Made by a program: the position numbers and the translations under genes. The notes under the pieces are model-generated. The model worked only from the letters and a program-made list of their open reading frames with translations. It did no database searches and was not told the DNA's origin. DNA of 64,000 bases from positions 992,001 through 1,056,000 of the forward strand of contig NZ_CP102798.1 of assembly GCF_028356935.1 (NCBI RefSeq), read 5' to 3'. Position 1 is the first letter of the stretch. The number at the start of each line of letters is the position of its first letter. Source of the stretch: Lysinibacillus sp. OF-1 (GTDB lineage Bacteria; Bacillota; Bacilli; Bacillales_A; Planococcaceae). Of the stretch, positions 9,825 through 23,216 are shown one piece after another.

Positions 9825-9868
9825 AGCTATTTCTATTGCTTAAAAAGTAAATAGAAATAGCTTTTTTA
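9825..9868 (+). terminator. Intrinsic terminator after the symporter gene
   Basis: A perfect 13-bp stem (AGCTATTTCTATT 9825-9837 and AATAGAAATAGCT 9850-9862) with a T run. Confidence 0.92.
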
Positions 9869-9978
9869 TATTCTTGAAGGAGATTGGGCATCCGCCATCT
9901 TTTGATGTGATATTAGTTATTGTGATGGGTGCTGTTATGGTAGAATAGGTAAGATGTTGAGTGAACGGAGGAATGACT

Positions 9979-10458
9979 GTGTATAAATATTATGGATTGG
10001 CTGCTTTTGTTGTTTTATTAGATCAATGGACAAAATGGCTAATTGTGAAAAATATGGAGTATGCTGAACGCATTGCTGTGTGGGACCCATGGTTTGGCAT
10101 TTTATCTCATCGTAATAGAGGTGCAGCATGGGGGATGCTAGAAGGGCAAATGTGGTTATTTAGTATCGTAACAGTTGCTGTCATTTGTGCCATTCTCTAC
10201 TTTTATCATAAAGAGGCAAAAGGAAAGCCCGTTTTTCAAGTGGGTTTAATGCTATTACTTGGTGGCGCATTAGGAAACTTTATCGATCGTCTTTTTAGAG
10301 GAGAAGTGGTCGATTTTGTTGATGTTTTAATTCCAATTATTAATTATGACTTCCCTATTTTTAATGTGGCAGATGCTGCATTAACTATAGCTGTCGTTGT
10401 ACTAATGATTGGTTTGATTATGGAAGATAAAAAAGAAAAGAAACAGGTGAAACAATGA
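9979..10458 (+). CDS. lspA: Lipoprotein signal peptidase LspA
   Basis: A 159-residue signal peptidase II, an inner-membrane aspartyl protease that cuts prolipoprotein signal peptides before the lipidated cysteine. Four membrane helices are apparent, with family motifs DQWTKW, HRNRGAAWG, LGNFIDR and FNVADAAL; the catalytic aspartates are in the NFIDR and NVAD motifs. A GTG at 9979 is preferred because GGAGG (9967-9971) is 7 bases upstream; the ATG at 9973 would be only one base from the Shine-Dalgarno. Its stop overlaps the rluD start (ATGA). Two OppA-type lipoproteins in this window are probable substrates. Confidence 0.93.
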   Translation: MYKYYGLAAFVVLLDQWTKWLIVKNMEYAERIAVWDPWFGILSHRNRGAAWGMLEGQMWLFSIVTVAVICAILYFYHKEAKGKPVFQVGLMLLLGGALGNFIDRLFRGEVVDFVDVLIPIINYDFPIFNVADAALTIAVVVLMIGLIMEDKKEKKQVKQ

Positions 10459-11366
10459 CGCAAGTAACATATACAATCGAAGAACAGCAGCAAGGAGAGC
10501 GCATTGATAAAGCACTTTCAAGCTTACAATCAGAGTGGTCACGTACACAAATTGGGAACTGGGTTAATGATGGGATTATCAAAGTGAATGGCGATGCTGT
10601 AAAAGCAAAATATAAAGTAAAAGCTGGTGATGTCATCTTGATTGATGTACCAGAAGTAGAAATTCTAGATGTAATAGCCGAAAAATTAGATTTGGATATT
10701 GTTTATGAGGATGCAGATGTCCTTGTTGTCAATAAACCAAAGGGGATGGTCGTTCATCCAGCACCAGGCCATATGTCCGGTACACTGGTAAATGGTTTAA
10801 TGTATCAATGTAAGGATTTATCCGGTATTAATGGTGTGATGCGACCTGGTATTGTCCATCGTATTGATAAAGATACGTCAGGTCTATTAATGGTGGCTAA
10901 AAATGATACAGCCCATGAATCGTTAGTGAATCAGTTAGTGAATAAAACGGTGACACGTAAATATATTGCCCTTGTACACGGTCATATCGCACATGATAAG
11001 GGGACAATTGATGCACCGATTGGTCGCGATCAAAAGGATCGTCAAAAACAGGCAGTCGTTGATAATGGTAAACATGCGGTGACACACTTCCAAGTTGTGG
11101 AGCGTTTTGGTGATTATACACTAGTAGAATGTCGTTTAGAAACGGGACGTACACACCAAATTCGTGTGCATATGAATTATATCGGCTTCCCACTAGTGGG
11201 AGATCCAAAATATGGTCCGAAAAAGACAATAGACTTTGGTGGACAAGTTTTGCATGCTGCAACTTTAGGATTTGATCATCCTTCTTCTGGTGAATATTTG
11301 GAGTTTGAAACACCACTTCCAGTTGATTATGAGCAATTATTAAATGATTTACGAAATAGGCATTGA
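10455..11366 (+). CDS. rluD: RluD-type pseudouridine synthase (YlyB)
   Basis: A 303-residue RluA/RluD-family rRNA pseudouridine synthase. An S4 domain occupies about residues 14-75 (ERIDKALSS, then GIIKVNGDAVKAK), and the catalytic domain has HRIDKDTSGLLMVAKN with the catalytic Asp138, followed by TGRTHQIRVHM. Its place between lspA and pyrR matches B. subtilis ylyB. It overlaps lspA by 4 bases. Its stop codon lies inside the -35 hexamer of the pyr promoter. Confidence 0.93.
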   Translation: MTQVTYTIEEQQQGERIDKALSSLQSEWSRTQIGNWVNDGIIKVNGDAVKAKYKVKAGDVILIDVPEVEILDVIAEKLDLDIVYEDADVLVVNKPKGMVVHPAPGHMSGTLVNGLMYQCKDLSGINGVMRPGIVHRIDKDTSGLLMVAKNDTAHESLVNQLVNKTVTRKYIALVHGHIAHDKGTIDAPIGRDQKDRQKQAVVDNGKHAVTHFQVVERFGDYTLVECRLETGRTHQIRVHMNYIGFPLVGDPKYGPKKTIDFGGQVLHAATLGFDHPSSGEYLEFETPLPVDYEQLLNDLRNRH

Positions 11367-11391
11367 CGAATAAGAAAAGAAAGTCTATACT
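11363..11391 (+). promoter_or_regulatory. Sigma-A promoter of the pyr operon
   Basis: TTGACG (11363-11368), a 17-base spacer, then TATACT (11386-11391). It is the best promoter in the region, placed directly before the PyrR-responsive leader; transcription is expected to start near 11398. Confidence 0.85.
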
Positions 11392-11432
11392 AACCACAGT
11401 GAATGAACAACATAACTAAATATTCACCTTTA

Positions 11433-12152
<720 letters not shown>

Positions 12153-12169
12153 TAAAGTGAGGAAACAAT

Positions 12170-13480
12170 ATGTCAAATGCAGTTTTAGATATTAAGGATA
12201 AACCAACTCCACTTCAGCTTGTGACATTAAGTTTCCAGCATATGTTTGCGATGTTTGGATCAACAATTTTAGTGCCACAGTTAGTAGGACTTAGTCCAGC
12301 GATTGCTCTTTTAACAAGCGGGATTGCTACATTATTCTTCCTATTAATTACGAAATTTCAAGTACCAGCCTATCTAGGGTCGTCCTTCGCCTTTATAGCA
12401 CCAATCATACTTGCGGCAGGCGGTTTAAATGATGATGGCTCGAGTGTCCACCCAGGCAATGCCATGATCGGTGCGATGGCTGTCGGGATTACGTATGGAA
12501 TTGTATCCTTAATCATTTGGAAAAGTGGTTATAAGTGGATTATGAAAATTTTGCCGCCAATCGTGGTAGGTCCAGTTATTATGGTAATTGGACTTGGACT
12601 ATCTGGTACAGCTGTGAATATGGCCATGAACGTCAATGGAGAGTATAGCTTTTTACACTTCTCAGCTGCTTTAGTTACGGTCTTTACAGCGATTATCTTT
12701 ACGATTTTCTTTAAAGGAATTTTAAGCACTATGCCAATTTTGATGGGCTTAATCGTAGGGTATATTTACTCCATGATCGTAGACATCGTAGATTATACAC
12801 CAATTGCCCAAGCAAAATTCTTCGCAATGCCTGATTTCTTAATACCAGGTGTGCATTATGAGTTTGAAATAACAACAAAAATTCTACTTATCATGGTACC
12901 AATCGTGATTGTAACAATTTCGGAACATATTGGTCACCAGCTAGTATTAGGAAAAGTAGTAGATCGAGATTATATTAAAGAGCCAGGGTTGCACCGTTCC
13001 CTATTAGGAGACGGACTTGGAACATTTGTGAGTGCTATAATCGGGGGGCCTCCGAAAACAACTTACGGTGAAAATATTGGTGTACTAGCTATTACTCGAG
13101 TGTACAGTATTTACGTTATTGCAGGTGCAGCAGTGGTTGCCATCTTACTATCATTCTTCGGGAAAGCAATGGCAGTGATTGCAACGATTCCAACCGCAGT
13201 ACTTGGGGGAGTGTCCATCTTACTCTTCGGAATAATCGCAGCAAGTGGCCTACGTATGCTAGTAGATAATCATATTGATTTTGGTAATAGCCGTAACCTA
13301 GTTATTGCCTCAGTCATATTAGTCATTGGTATTGGCGGTGCCAAGTTTGTTATCTCTGAATCATTAAGTGTTGAAGGGATGGCGCTAGCCGCGATTATCG
13401 GTGTGCTATTGAATGCGATTCTACCAGGTAAGAAAGAAGCAGATATACCTGTACAATACAATCAAAATAAAGATTCATAG
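12170..13480 (+). CDS. pyrP: Uracil permease (NCS2 family)
   Basis: A 436-residue nucleobase/cation symporter (NCS2, UraA/PyrP) that takes up uracil. It has about 12-14 membrane segments. Family marks are LSFQHMFAMFGSTILVPQLV near the N terminus and the substrate-site segment ISEHIGHQLVLGK followed by GDGLGTFVSAIIGGPPKTTYGENIG. It lies in the pyr operon between pyrR and pyrB. Unlike B. subtilis, there is no room for an attenuator between pyrR and this gene. A PyrR attenuator follows it. Confidence 0.95.
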   Translation: MSNAVLDIKDKPTPLQLVTLSFQHMFAMFGSTILVPQLVGLSPAIALLTSGIATLFFLLITKFQVPAYLGSSFAFIAPIILAAGGLNDDGSSVHPGNAMIGAMAVGITYGIVSLIIWKSGYKWIMKILPPIVVGPVIMVIGLGLSGTAVNMAMNVNGEYSFLHFSAALVTVFTAIIFTIFFKGILSTMPILMGLIVGYIYSMIVDIVDYTPIAQAKFFAMPDFLIPGVHYEFEITTKILLIMVPIVIVTISEHIGHQLVLGKVVDRDYIKEPGLHRSLLGDGLGTFVSAIIGGPPKTTYGENIGVLAITRVYSIYVIAGAAVVAILLSFFGKAMAVIATIPTAVLGGVSILLFGIIAASGLRMLVDNHIDFGNSRNLVIASVILVIGIGGAKFVISESLSVEGMALAAIIGVLLNAILPGKKEADIPVQYNQNKDS

Positions 13481-13494
13481 TAGTACCTTTTAAT

Positions 13495-13612
13495 GAATTG
13501 TCCAGAGAGGCAAAAAAAGGGAAGTTGTGGACAGGCTGAAGTAGGATGTATGTCTTGCTGTAGTTTGTCACGCCTCCTTATGCCTCGTTGATGACATCAA
13601 CGGGGCTTTTAC
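13495..13612 (+). promoter_or_regulatory. PyrR-dependent attenuator between pyrP and pyrB
   Basis: TTGTCCAGAGAGG at 13498-13510, with AAAGG at 13517-13520, is a second PyrR-binding loop. The terminator GCCTCGTTGATG / CATCAACGGGGC (13582-13606) has a T run. A reading frame opening at 13588 for pyrB lies inside this structure and is not the real start. Confidence 0.9.
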
Positions 13613-13674
13613 TTTATATACAGAGAACGTCATACATAGACGTTCACGATTCACAACCTAATGGAGGTCACATG

Positions 13675-14553
13675 ATGAAGAACTTATTATCGATGGAACA
13701 TTTAACAACAGAAGAGATTAACCAAATCCTAGATCTTGCGCAAGCATTTGAAAATGGTGAAACATCATCGTTATCTCGCCCGTACAAAGTGGCCAATCTA
13801 TTCTTTGAACCAAGTACTCGTACAAAAACAAGCTTTGAAATGGCAGAATACAAAATTGGCTGTCATGTTATCCCTTTCGATGCAGGGTTTTCGAGTGTTA
13901 CGAAAGGGGAAACGATGTATGATACTGTCAAAACGTTAGAAATGATTGGTTTAGATGCTGTCATCATTCGAGCTTCAGAAGATGAATATTACAATGAGCT
14001 GCTGGGTGGTATTAATGTAGCGATTATTAATGCAGGGGACGGTGCTGGGCAACATCCTTCACAATCCTTATTGGATCTTTATACCATCAAAAAAGAGTTT
14101 GGCTGTTTCGAAGGGTTGAATGTCACAATTGCAGGAGATATCTCTCATAGTCGAGTAGCCAAATCAAATGCAACAGCATTACAAAATTTAGGGGCAAATG
14201 TTCATTTCCTTTGCCCAGAAGAATGGTCTGGCGGTTTTGAAGCGCATCATTCATGGGATAATCTGATCGAAATAAGTGATGTCATTATGTTACTACGTGT
14301 GCAACATGAACGTCATAAAGTAAATAAAAGCTTCTCAAAGGAAGGTTACCATCAAGAGTTTGGTTTAACAATTGAACGAGAAAAGCAAATGAAAGAATCC
14401 GCCATTATTATGCATCCAGCACCCGTAAATCGTGATGTTGAAATTGCTTCTGAGTTAGTAGAGTGTGATCGCTCTCGAATTTTTGAACAGGTGCGGAACG
14501 GTGTTTACACACGGATGGCTATTATGGAAACCATTTTAAAGGGGAGAGAATAA
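13675..14553 (+). CDS. pyrB: Aspartate carbamoyltransferase catalytic subunit
   Basis: A 292-residue ATCase that condenses carbamoyl phosphate and aspartate in the second step of UMP synthesis. The carbamoyl-phosphate motif [13 protein letters not shown], the [15 protein letters not shown] motif and [11 protein letters not shown] are all present. GGAGG (13663-13667) is 7 bases from the ATG at 13675 and 4 from the ATG at 13672; the former is preferred. Expression follows the upstream PyrR attenuator. No regulatory pyrI is present, as usual for Bacillales. Confidence 0.95.
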   Translation: MKNLLSMEHLTTEEINQILDLAQAFENGETSSLSRPYKVANLFFEPSTRTKTSFEMAEYKIGCHVIPFDAGFSSVTKGETMYDTVKTLEMIGLDAVIIRASEDEYYNELLGGINVAIINAGDGAGQHPSQSLLDLYTIKKEFGCFEGLNVTIAGDISHSRVAKSNATALQNLGANVHFLCPEEWSGGFEAHHSWDNLIEISDVIMLLRVQHERHKVNKSFSKEGYHQEFGLTIEREKQMKESAIIMHPAPVNRDVEIASELVECDRSRIFEQVRNGVYTRMAIMETILKGRE

Positions 14554-14554
14554 C

Positions 14555-15832
14555 ATGACAAAGGTACTTCAAAATGTACAAATGCTAGATGAACAAGGTG
14601 AATTGAAGACAGTCAATATTGCAATGGCAGACGGAAAGATTACGGCTATTGGTCAGGATGTGACTGTAGCAGGTGCAGAACTGATTGAAGGACATGGTTT
14701 AATCGTGGCACCAGGCTTTATCGATGTTCATACACATTTACGAGAGCCAGGATTTGAGCATAAAGAAACCATTGCTACAGGCTCCGCCTCAGCAGCAAAG
14801 GGTGGCTTTACGACAATTTGTGCGATGCCTAATACAAAGCCAGTACCTGATTCGGTTGACAACATGCAGCTCATCAATGGGCTCATTAAGGACAGCGCTG
14901 TTATTCGAGTACTCCCATATGGTTCCCTAACAAAGGATATATCGGGCGAGGTTCGAACAAATATTGAAGAATTAAAAGCACATGGAGCCGTAGCGTTCTC
15001 AGATGATGGTGTAGGCATTCAGCTAGCCTCAACGATGTATGAGCAAATGAAAGATGCGGCCCAGCACGATATGGTTGTTGTAGCACATTGTGAGGACAAC
15101 TCATTAATCTATGATGGTGTGATGCATGAAGGAAAGCGTAATAAAGAGCTTGGGCTTCCAGGGATACCTTCCATTTGTGAATCAGTACAAATTGCACGAG
15201 ATGTACTACTAGCAGAAGCGGCAGGGGCACGCTACCATGTTTGTCACGTTTCTACGAAGGAATCGGTGCGTGCAGTAAGAGATGCGAAGGCAGCAGGTAT
15301 TCGTGTCACAGCAGAAGTTTGTCCACATCATTTATTACTAGAAGAGATGGATATACCATCTGACGATGCAAATTGGAAAATGAATCCACCATTACGCGCA
15401 GCTGATGATAAGGATTCTCTACATGCAGCACTACTTGATGGCACAATCGACTGCATCGCAACAGATCATGCACCACATACAGTAGAAGAAAAATGCTGCG
15501 GTATGGTTGGCGCACCATTTGGTATCGTCGGTTTCGAAACAGCTTTTCCATTGCTTTATACACAATTTGTTGAAACAGGAAAATGGACTTTAAAGCAATT
15601 AATTGATTGGATGACAGTGAGAGCAGCTGAGATTTTTGATCTGCCATATGGCACATTAGCAGTAGGCGCTTCAGCGGATATGATTTTAATTGATATTCAA
15701 AAAGAACAAACAATTGATGCAGATGGCTTTGTATCAAAAGGTCGTAATACACCATTCAACGGCTGGGTGGCAAAGGGTTGGCCAGTACTAACGATTTTTG
15801 AAGGCAATATCGTATATCAGGAGGCAGAGTAA
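14555..15832 (+). CDS. pyrC: Dihydroorotase
   Basis: A 425-residue class I dihydroorotase, a zinc amidohydrolase that closes carbamoyl-aspartate to dihydroorotate. The HxH metal motif is [10 protein letters not shown] (His59, His61), and the later metal ligands are in [17 protein letters not shown] and [10 protein letters not shown]. It starts one base after pyrB and shares its TAATG junction with pyrAA. Confidence 0.96.
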   Translation: MTKVLQNVQMLDEQGELKTVNIAMADGKITAIGQDVTVAGAELIEGHGLIVAPGFIDVHTHLREPGFEHKETIATGSASAAKGGFTTICAMPNTKPVPDSVDNMQLINGLIKDSAVIRVLPYGSLTKDISGEVRTNIEELKAHGAVAFSDDGVGIQLASTMYEQMKDAAQHDMVVVAHCEDNSLIYDGVMHEGKRNKELGLPGIPSICESVQIARDVLLAEAAGARYHVCHVSTKESVRAVRDAKAAGIRVTAEVCPHHLLLEEMDIPSDDANWKMNPPLRAADDKDSLHAALLDGTIDCIATDHAPHTVEEKCCGMVGAPFGIVGFETAFPLLYTQFVETGKWTLKQLIDWMTVRAAEIFDLPYGTLAVGASADMILIDIQKEQTIDADGFVSKGRNTPFNGWVAKGWPVLTIFEGNIVYQEAE

Positions 15833-16932
15833 TGAAAAAACGTTTACTAGTTTTAGAAGATGGCACAGTATTTACAGGTACAGCATTTGGTAGCGAGCGC
15901 GCTTCACAAGGTGAGGTTGTATTTACAACAGGGATGACAGGTTATCAGGAAACGATTTCAGATCCTTCATTCTATGGACAAATTGTTACATTGACATATC
16001 CTTTAGTTGGTAATTACGGCATTAACCGTGATGACTTTGAATCGATTACGCCAGCCATTCGTGGATTCGTTGTGCGTGAATTGGCTAAAAAACCTTCAAA
16101 CTTCCGCTGTGATTTAACTTTAGATGACTATTTGACAGCAAAGGATATCCCAGGAATTGAAGGCATTGATACGCGAAAATTAACACGTATCATACGCAGT
16201 AAAGGATCGGTTAAAGCGATTTTGACGGCTGCTGATGAAGAAGTAAATGTGGATGAAATTGTAGCACAATTACAAGTGACACCAGCCATTACACACCATG
16301 TCCGTGAAGTATCTCCAAAAGCTGCTTATCCATCTCCTGGTCGTGGTAAACGAGTTGTCTTAATTGATTATGGTATGAAGCACGGAATCCTACGCGAATT
16401 AAACAAACGTGATTGTGATGTGTTGGTAGTACCTTATAATACACCAGCTGAGGAAATTTTAGCTTGGCATCCAGATGGTATCATGCTATCCAATGGACCA
16501 GGGAATCCTGAAGATGTTCAGGAAGGTATTGAAACAGTACGTAACTTAATAGGAAAAGTGCCAATGTTCGGTATTTGTTTAGGACACCAAATCTTTTCAT
16601 TAGCTAGTGGAGCAAAAGCCTTCAAACTACCGTTTGGACACCGCGGTGGTAACCACCCAGTCAAAGACTTACGCACAGGACGTACAGATTTAACATCTCA
16701 GAACCATGGCTATGCTATCGACATCGATTCATTAAAAGAAACGGATTTAGAATTAACACATATCGCATTAAATGATGGAACATGTGAAGGTGTGCGTCAT
16801 AAGAAATATCCGATTTTCACAGTGCAATATCACCCAGAAGCATCACCAGGACCAGAGGATTCAAACCACTTATTTGATGAATTCATCGAAATGATGGAAG
16901 TAGAAGCAGGGAAGGGGAAACAACATGCCTAA
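15832..16932 (+). CDS. pyrAA: Carbamoyl-phosphate synthase small subunit (pyrimidine-specific)
   Basis: A 366-residue glutaminase subunit that supplies ammonia to PyrAB for carbamoyl phosphate. The class I amidotransferase domain carries the nucleophile Cys249 in MFGICLGHQ, and the His/Glu pair is in [13 protein letters not shown] near the C terminus. The N-terminal domain starts [11 protein letters not shown]. It overlaps pyrC by 1 base and pyrAB by 8 bases, indicating coupled translation. Confidence 0.96.
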   Translation: MKKRLLVLEDGTVFTGTAFGSERASQGEVVFTTGMTGYQETISDPSFYGQIVTLTYPLVGNYGINRDDFESITPAIRGFVVRELAKKPSNFRCDLTLDDYLTAKDIPGIEGIDTRKLTRIIRSKGSVKAILTAADEEVNVDEIVAQLQVTPAITHHVREVSPKAAYPSPGRGKRVVLIDYGMKHGILRELNKRDCDVLVVPYNTPAEEILAWHPDGIMLSNGPGNPEDVQEGIETVRNLIGKVPMFGICLGHQIFSLASGAKAFKLPFGHRGGNHPVKDLRTGRTDLTSQNHGYAIDIDSLKETDLELTHIALNDGTCEGVRHKKYPIFTVQYHPEASPGPEDSNHLFDEFIEMMEVEAGKGKQHA

Positions 16933-19900
16933 ACGTACAGATATTGAAACTATTTTAGTAATTGGCTCAGGCCCAATCGTTATCGGACAAGCAGCAGAAT
17001 TTGACTATGCAGGTACACAAGCTTGTCTTTCATTAAAAGAAGAAGGCTACCGTGTTATTTTAATCAACTCAAACCCTGCCACAATCATGACAGATACAGA
17101 AATTGCGGACAAAGTATATATCGAGCCAATTTCTCTTGATTTTGTCTCTCGTATTTTACGTAAAGAGCGTCCAGATGCGATTTTACCAACACTTGGCGGT
17201 CAAACAGGTTTAAATATGGCGATTGAGTTAGACAAATCAGGTATTTTAGACGAGCTTGGTATTGAAATTCTTGGTACAAAACTAGATGCTATCCATAAAG
17301 CAGAAGATCGTGATTTATTCCGTAATTTAATGTATGAGCTAGGTGCTCCAGTTCCTGAGTCTGATATTATTCATAACTTAGATGAAGCCAAAAGATTTGT
17401 TGCGAAAATTGGATACCCTGTCATTGTTCGACCAGCCTTTACACTTGGCGGTACAGGGGGCGGTATTTGCTACAACGATCAAGATTTAGAAGAGATTGTG
17501 ACATCGGGTTTAAAATATTCACCCGTAACACAATGTTTATTAGAAAAATCAATTGCTGGCTATAAAGAGATTGAATATGAAGTAATGCGTGATGCGGCTA
17601 ACAATGCCATTGTTGTATGTAACATGGAAAACGTTGACCCAGTAGGAATCCATACAGGTGACTCAATCGTTGTAGCACCAACGCAAACACTATCAGATCG
17701 TGAAAACCAAATGCTACGTAATATTTCGCTAGATATTATTCGTGCACTTAAAATAGAGGGTGGCTGCAACGTCCAGCTAGCACTTGATCCATATAGCTTT
17801 AATTACTATGTGATTGAAGTAAACCCACGCGTATCGCGTTCATCTGCACTAGCATCTAAAGCAACAGGTTATCCAATTGCTAAGCTAGCAGCTAAAATTG
17901 CAGTTGGTTTAACATTAGATGAAATTAAAAACCCTGTAACAGGATCAACATATGCTTGTTTTGAACCTGCACTTGATTATATCGTAGCTAAAATTCCTCG
18001 CTGGCCATTCGATAAATTCGAATCAGCTAAACGTAATCTTGGTACGCAAATGAAAGCTACTGGTGAAGTAATGGCATTAGGTCGCACATTTGAGGAAGCT
18101 ATGTTAAAAGCGGTTCGTTCTCTTGAGACCGGTCAAGTACATTTAGAGTTAAAGCATGCTGAGGAAAATTCAGATTCTTGGATTGAAAAACGTATCCGCA
18201 AAGCTGGAGATGAGCGCCTATTCTTTATCGGTGAAGCTTTACGTCGAGGTGTAACAATTGAACAAATTCATGAATGGTCAGCGATTGATCTATTCTTCTT
18301 AAATAAGTTTAAAAATATCGTGGATATGGAACAAACACTTGCTGACCATAAAAATGATAAAGATGTCCTACGTACAGCAAAACGTTTAGGCTTTGCAGAT
18401 AAGAAGGTTGCTGAGCTTTGGGAAACAACACCAGAAGCCATTTATGCTTATCGTAAAGAACATGGCATTATTCCAGTCTATAAAATGGTTGATACATGTG
18501 CAGCGGAATTCGAATCGGAAACACCATATTTCTATGGCACATATGAAGAAGAAAATGAATCTATTAAGTCAGAAAAACCTTCTGTTGTGGTACTTGGATC
18601 AGGCCCAATCCGCATCGGCCAAGGGGTAGAATTCGATTATGCAACAGTACACTCAGTATGGGCGATTCAAGAGGCTGGCTATGAGGCAATTATTATCAAC
18701 TCCAACCCAGAAACAGTATCAACAGACTTCTCTGTTTCTGATAAGCTCTACTTCGAGCCATTAACAATTGAGGATGTTATGCATATTATCGATTTAGAAC
18801 AACCAATTGGTGTTGTTGTTCAATTCGGTGGTCAAACAGCCATTAACCTGGCCGATAAATTAGCAGCAAATGGTGTAAAAATCTTAGGTACATCTTTAGA
18901 AGATACTGACCGTGCAGAAAACCGCGATAAGTTCGAGCAGGCTTTACGTGAATTAAACATTCCGCAGCCGCTAGGGGAAACAGCCGTTTCTACAGAGGAG
19001 GCTCTTGCCATTAGTGAGCGTCTAGGCTTCCCAGTACTTGTTCGTCCATCGTATGTACTTGGTGGACGTGCAATGGAAATTGTCTACAATCAAGATGAAT
19101 TACAGCACTATATGGAAAATGCAGTGGAGGCATCTCCAGATCATCCTGTTTTAGTAGACCGTTACTTAACAGGACAGGAAATCGAAGTAGATGCTATCTG
19201 TGACGGCGAAAATGTTCTAATTCCAGGAATTATGGAACATATTGAGCGTGCAGGGGTTCACTCTGGAGACTCAATCTCTGTCTATCCACCACAAAAATTA
19301 ACACAGGCACAAAAGGATACATTAGTTGATTATACAACTCGTCTCGCGAAGGGCCTAGGCATCATTGGCTTAATGAATATCCAATACGTAATTTCACAGG
19401 GCGAAGTATTTGTGATTGAGGTAAACCCACGTTCATCACGTACAGTACCATTCTTAAGTAAAATTACAAATATTCCAATGGCTAACATTGCAACGAAAGC
19501 AATCCTTGGAAAATCTATTGTAGAGCAGGGCTACCCAACAGGTTTAGCGCCTGAACAAAAGGGTGTATTTGTAAAAGTACCAGTGTTCTCATTCGCAAAA
19601 TTACGTCGTGTAGACATTACATTAGGACCTGAAATGAAATCCACTGGTGAGGTAATGGGGAAAGATGCAACATTAGAAAAAGCCCTTTATAAAGGTTTAG
19701 TTGCAGCAGGTATGGAAATTCGTACAGAAGGTACAGTATTGTTTACTGTATCTGATAAAGATAAGGAAGAAGCGATTGCATTAGCAAAACGTTTCTCTAC
19801 GGTAGGGTATCGCATTGTAGCTACTGAAGGTACAGCAAAAGCATTTGAAGAAGCAGGAGTACGTACAGATATTGTTGGCAAGATTGGTGCGAAAGGACAA

Positions 19901-20122
19901 ACATTGATTGACCTTATCCAAAATGGTGAAGCTCAGCTTGTTGTCAATACATTAACTAAAGGGAAGCAGCCAGCTCGTGATGGCTTCCGAATCCGTCGTG
20001 AGTCTGTAGAAAATGGCGTACCTTGTCTAACATCTTTAGATACAGCAGAAGCAATGGTTCGTGTTATCGAATCCATGACATTTACAGCAGAACAAATGCC
20101 AAAAGCGGAGGTAGTACACTAA
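16925..20122 (+). CDS. pyrAB: Carbamoyl-phosphate synthase large subunit (pyrimidine-specific)
   Basis: A 1065-residue synthetase subunit with two homologous ATP-grasp halves (about residues 1-400 and 545-930) and a C-terminal MGS-like regulatory domain (about 935-1060). Internal duplication is visible: [20 protein letters not shown] in the first half and [16 protein letters not shown] in the second. Each half has its own ATP-grasp elements (FTLGGTGGG and [21 protein letters not shown] and [12 protein letters not shown]). It acts with PyrAA. Confidence 0.97.
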   Translation: MPKRTDIETILVIGSGPIVIGQAAEFDYAGTQACLSLKEEGYRVILINSNPATIMTDTEIADKVYIEPISLDFVSRILRKERPDAILPTLGGQTGLNMAIELDKSGILDELGIEILGTKLDAIHKAEDRDLFRNLMYELGAPVPESDIIHNLDEAKRFVAKIGYPVIVRPAFTLGGTGGGICYNDQDLEEIVTSGLKYSPVTQCLLEKSIAGYKEIEYEVMRDAANNAIVVCNMENVDPVGIHTGDSIVVAPTQTLSDRENQMLRNISLDIIRALKIEGGCNVQLALDPYSFNYYVIEVNPRVSRSSALASKATGYPIAKLAAKIAVGLTLDEIKNPVTGSTYACFEPALDYIVAKIPRWPFDKFESAKRNLGTQMKATGEVMALGRTFEEAMLKAVRSLETGQVHLELKHAEENSDSWIEKRIRKAGDERLFFIGEALRRGVTIEQIHEWSAIDLFFLNKFKNIVDMEQTLADHKNDKDVLRTAKRLGFADKKVAELWETTPEAIYAYRKEHGIIPVYKMVDTCAAEFESETPYFYGTYEEENESIKSEKPSVVVLGSGPIRIGQGVEFDYATVHSVWAIQEAGYEAIIINSNPETVSTDFSVSDKLYFEPLTIEDVMHIIDLEQPIGVVVQFGGQTAINLADKLAANGVKILGTSLEDTDRAENRDKFEQALRELNIPQPLGETAVSTEEALAISERLGFPVLVRPSYVLGGRAMEIVYNQDELQHYMENAVEASPDHPVLVDRYLTGQEIEVDAICDGENVLIPGIMEHIERAGVHSGDSISVYPPQKLTQAQKDTLVDYTTRLAKGLGIIGLMNIQYVISQGEVFVIEVNPRSSRTVPFLSKITNIPMANIATKAILGKSIVEQGYPTGLAPEQKGVFVKVPVFSFAKLRRVDITLGPEMKSTGEVMGKDATLEKALYKGLVAAGMEIRTEGTVLFTVSDKDKEEAIALAKRFSTVGYRIVATEGTAKAFEEAGVRTDIVGKIGAKGQTLIDLIQNGEAQLVVNTLTKGKQPARDGFRIRRESVENGVPCLTSLDTAEAMVRVIESMTFTAEQMPKAEVVH

Positions 20123-20123
20123 T

Positions 20124-21804
<1,681 letters not shown>

Positions 21805-21805
<1 letters not shown>

Positions 21806-22509
21806 TGAATACGAAACCAATATTAGCACTAGATTTTCCAGGAGAAAAAGAAGTGTTTGATTTTCTAAAACAGTTCAATGAGCCTCTTTTCGTGAAAATT
21901 GGTATGGAATTATATATGCAAGAAGGGCCTGACATTGTTCGAAAAGTAAAGGATTTAGGTCATGATATTTTCCTTGATTTAAAATTACATGATATCCCGA
22001 ATACAGTAGGCTCGGCGATGAAGGGTCTAGCAAAACTAGGGGTAGATTTAGTCAATGTGCATGCTGCTGGGGGACGTCCTATGATGGAGGCAGCACTAGA
22101 AGGACTTGAAGCGGGTACACCTGCTGGCAAAGAACGTCCAGCATTAATAGCCGTTACACAATTAACATCAACAACAGAAGAACAAATGCAAGCAGAACAA
22201 CAAATTGCTCTATCTTTACAAGAGTCTGTCTTACATTATGCAAGTCTTACAAAACAAGCAGGTTTACAAGGTGTAGTTTGCTCTGTACATGAGGCGAAGG
22301 CAATTGCAGAAGTGTGTGGAGATGATTTTCTACGTGTAACACCTGGAATTCGTCTAGCAGGCGGTGCTGCACACGATCAAAAGCGTATTGCCACACCAGA
22401 TGGCGCAAAGCGTGACGGTTCATCACTCATCGTTGTTGGGCGTGCCGTAACTGGTGCACAGGATCCAGTAGCTGCATATAAAATCGTAAGTGAATTATGG
22501 GAGGCATAA
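21805..22509 (+). CDS. pyrF: Orotidine 5'-phosphate decarboxylase
   Basis: A 234-residue OMP decarboxylase, the last step to UMP. The active-site motif [11 protein letters not shown] is present, with [10 protein letters not shown] at the N terminus and TPGIRLAGG plus VVGRAVTGA in the phosphate-binding region. The TGATG junction with pyrD and the direct abutment to pyrE show tight operon packing. Confidence 0.97.
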
Positions 22510-23142
22510 ATGATGACATTACAAAATGAAATTGCACACGCTATGTTAAAAGTGGGTGCTGTAGAATTAAATCCAACTGAATTATTTACATGGGCGTCTG
22601 GTATTAAATCTCCTATTTACTGTGATACTCGTTTAACAATCTCAGACCCAGTTATTCGTAAACAATTAGCAAATGGCTTAGCAGCTGTTATCAAAGAGAA
22701 TTTTGGTGCAACAGAAATCGTAGCAGGAACAGCTACAGCGGGTATCCCACACGCAGCATGGGTAAGTGATATTTTAGAATTACCGATGGTTTATGTACGG
22801 TCAAAAGCAAAAGAACATGGTCGTGGTAATCAAATCGAAGGAAAATACGCAGCAGGTCAAAAAGTAGTTGTTGTGGAGGATATCGTTTCCACAGGCGGTT
22901 CTTCGATTACAGCAGTAGAAGCATTGCGTGCAGCTGGCTGTGAAGTATTAGGCGTAGTTTGTGTCTACACCTATAATCTTCCACGCGCTGAGCAAGCATT
23001 TGATGAGGCTGGCATTCAGTATGTATCGTTAACAAACTTCGATTATTTAATTGAAGCAGCAAACGAATCAGGTGCTATTAAAGAAGAAGATATTCCATTT
23101 TTAAAAGAGTGGCATGCGAAATTAAAGGCTGGAGAGTTATAA
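22510..23142 (+). CDS. pyrE: Orotate phosphoribosyltransferase
   Basis: A 210-residue OPRTase that makes OMP from orotate and PRPP. The PRPP-binding motif VVVVEDIVSTGGSS is clear, and YVRSKAKEHGRGNQIEG is the flexible catalytic loop. It is the last gene of the pyr operon and is followed by a strong terminator. Its place after pyrF is the Bacillales order. Confidence 0.97.
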   Translation: MMTLQNEIAHAMLKVGAVELNPTELFTWASGIKSPIYCDTRLTISDPVIRKQLANGLAAVIKENFGATEIVAGTATAGIPHAAWVSDILELPMVYVRSKAKEHGRGNQIEGKYAAGQKVVVVEDIVSTGGSSITAVEALRAAGCEVLGVVCVYTYNLPRAEQAFDEAGIQYVSLTNFDYLIEAANESGAIKEEDIPFLKEWHAKLKAGEL

Positions 23143-23144
23143 TG

Positions 23145-23190
23145 AAAAGCTGTTCTATAGGTTATTTGACCTGTAGAACAGCTTTTTTCT
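23145..23190. terminator. Terminator at the end of the pyr operon
   Basis: A long stem AAGCTGTTCTATAGGT / ACCTGTAGAACAGCTT is followed by TTTTTT. The next gene is on the opposite strand, and A residues flank the left arm, so it may serve both directions. Confidence 0.9.
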
Positions 23191-23216
23191 TTCTTTATTA
23201 AATAGGATGAGGGTAT

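Noticed and set aside
10897-11397. A 166-codon minus-strand frame opposite rluD
   Set aside because: It is antisense to a well-defined gene and its composition is that of a shadow frame.
13588-13674. A longer pyrB starting at 13588
   Set aside because: This start is within the PyrR attenuator terminator; the ATG at 13675 has GGAGG at proper spacing and matches the family N terminus.
15306-15755. A 149-codon minus-strand frame opposite pyrC
   Set aside because: It has Leu/His-rich shadow composition and lies wholly inside pyrC.
16925-20122. A fusion or recent duplication in pyrAB
   Set aside because: The two similar halves are the ancient normal structure of carbamoyl-phosphate synthase large subunits.
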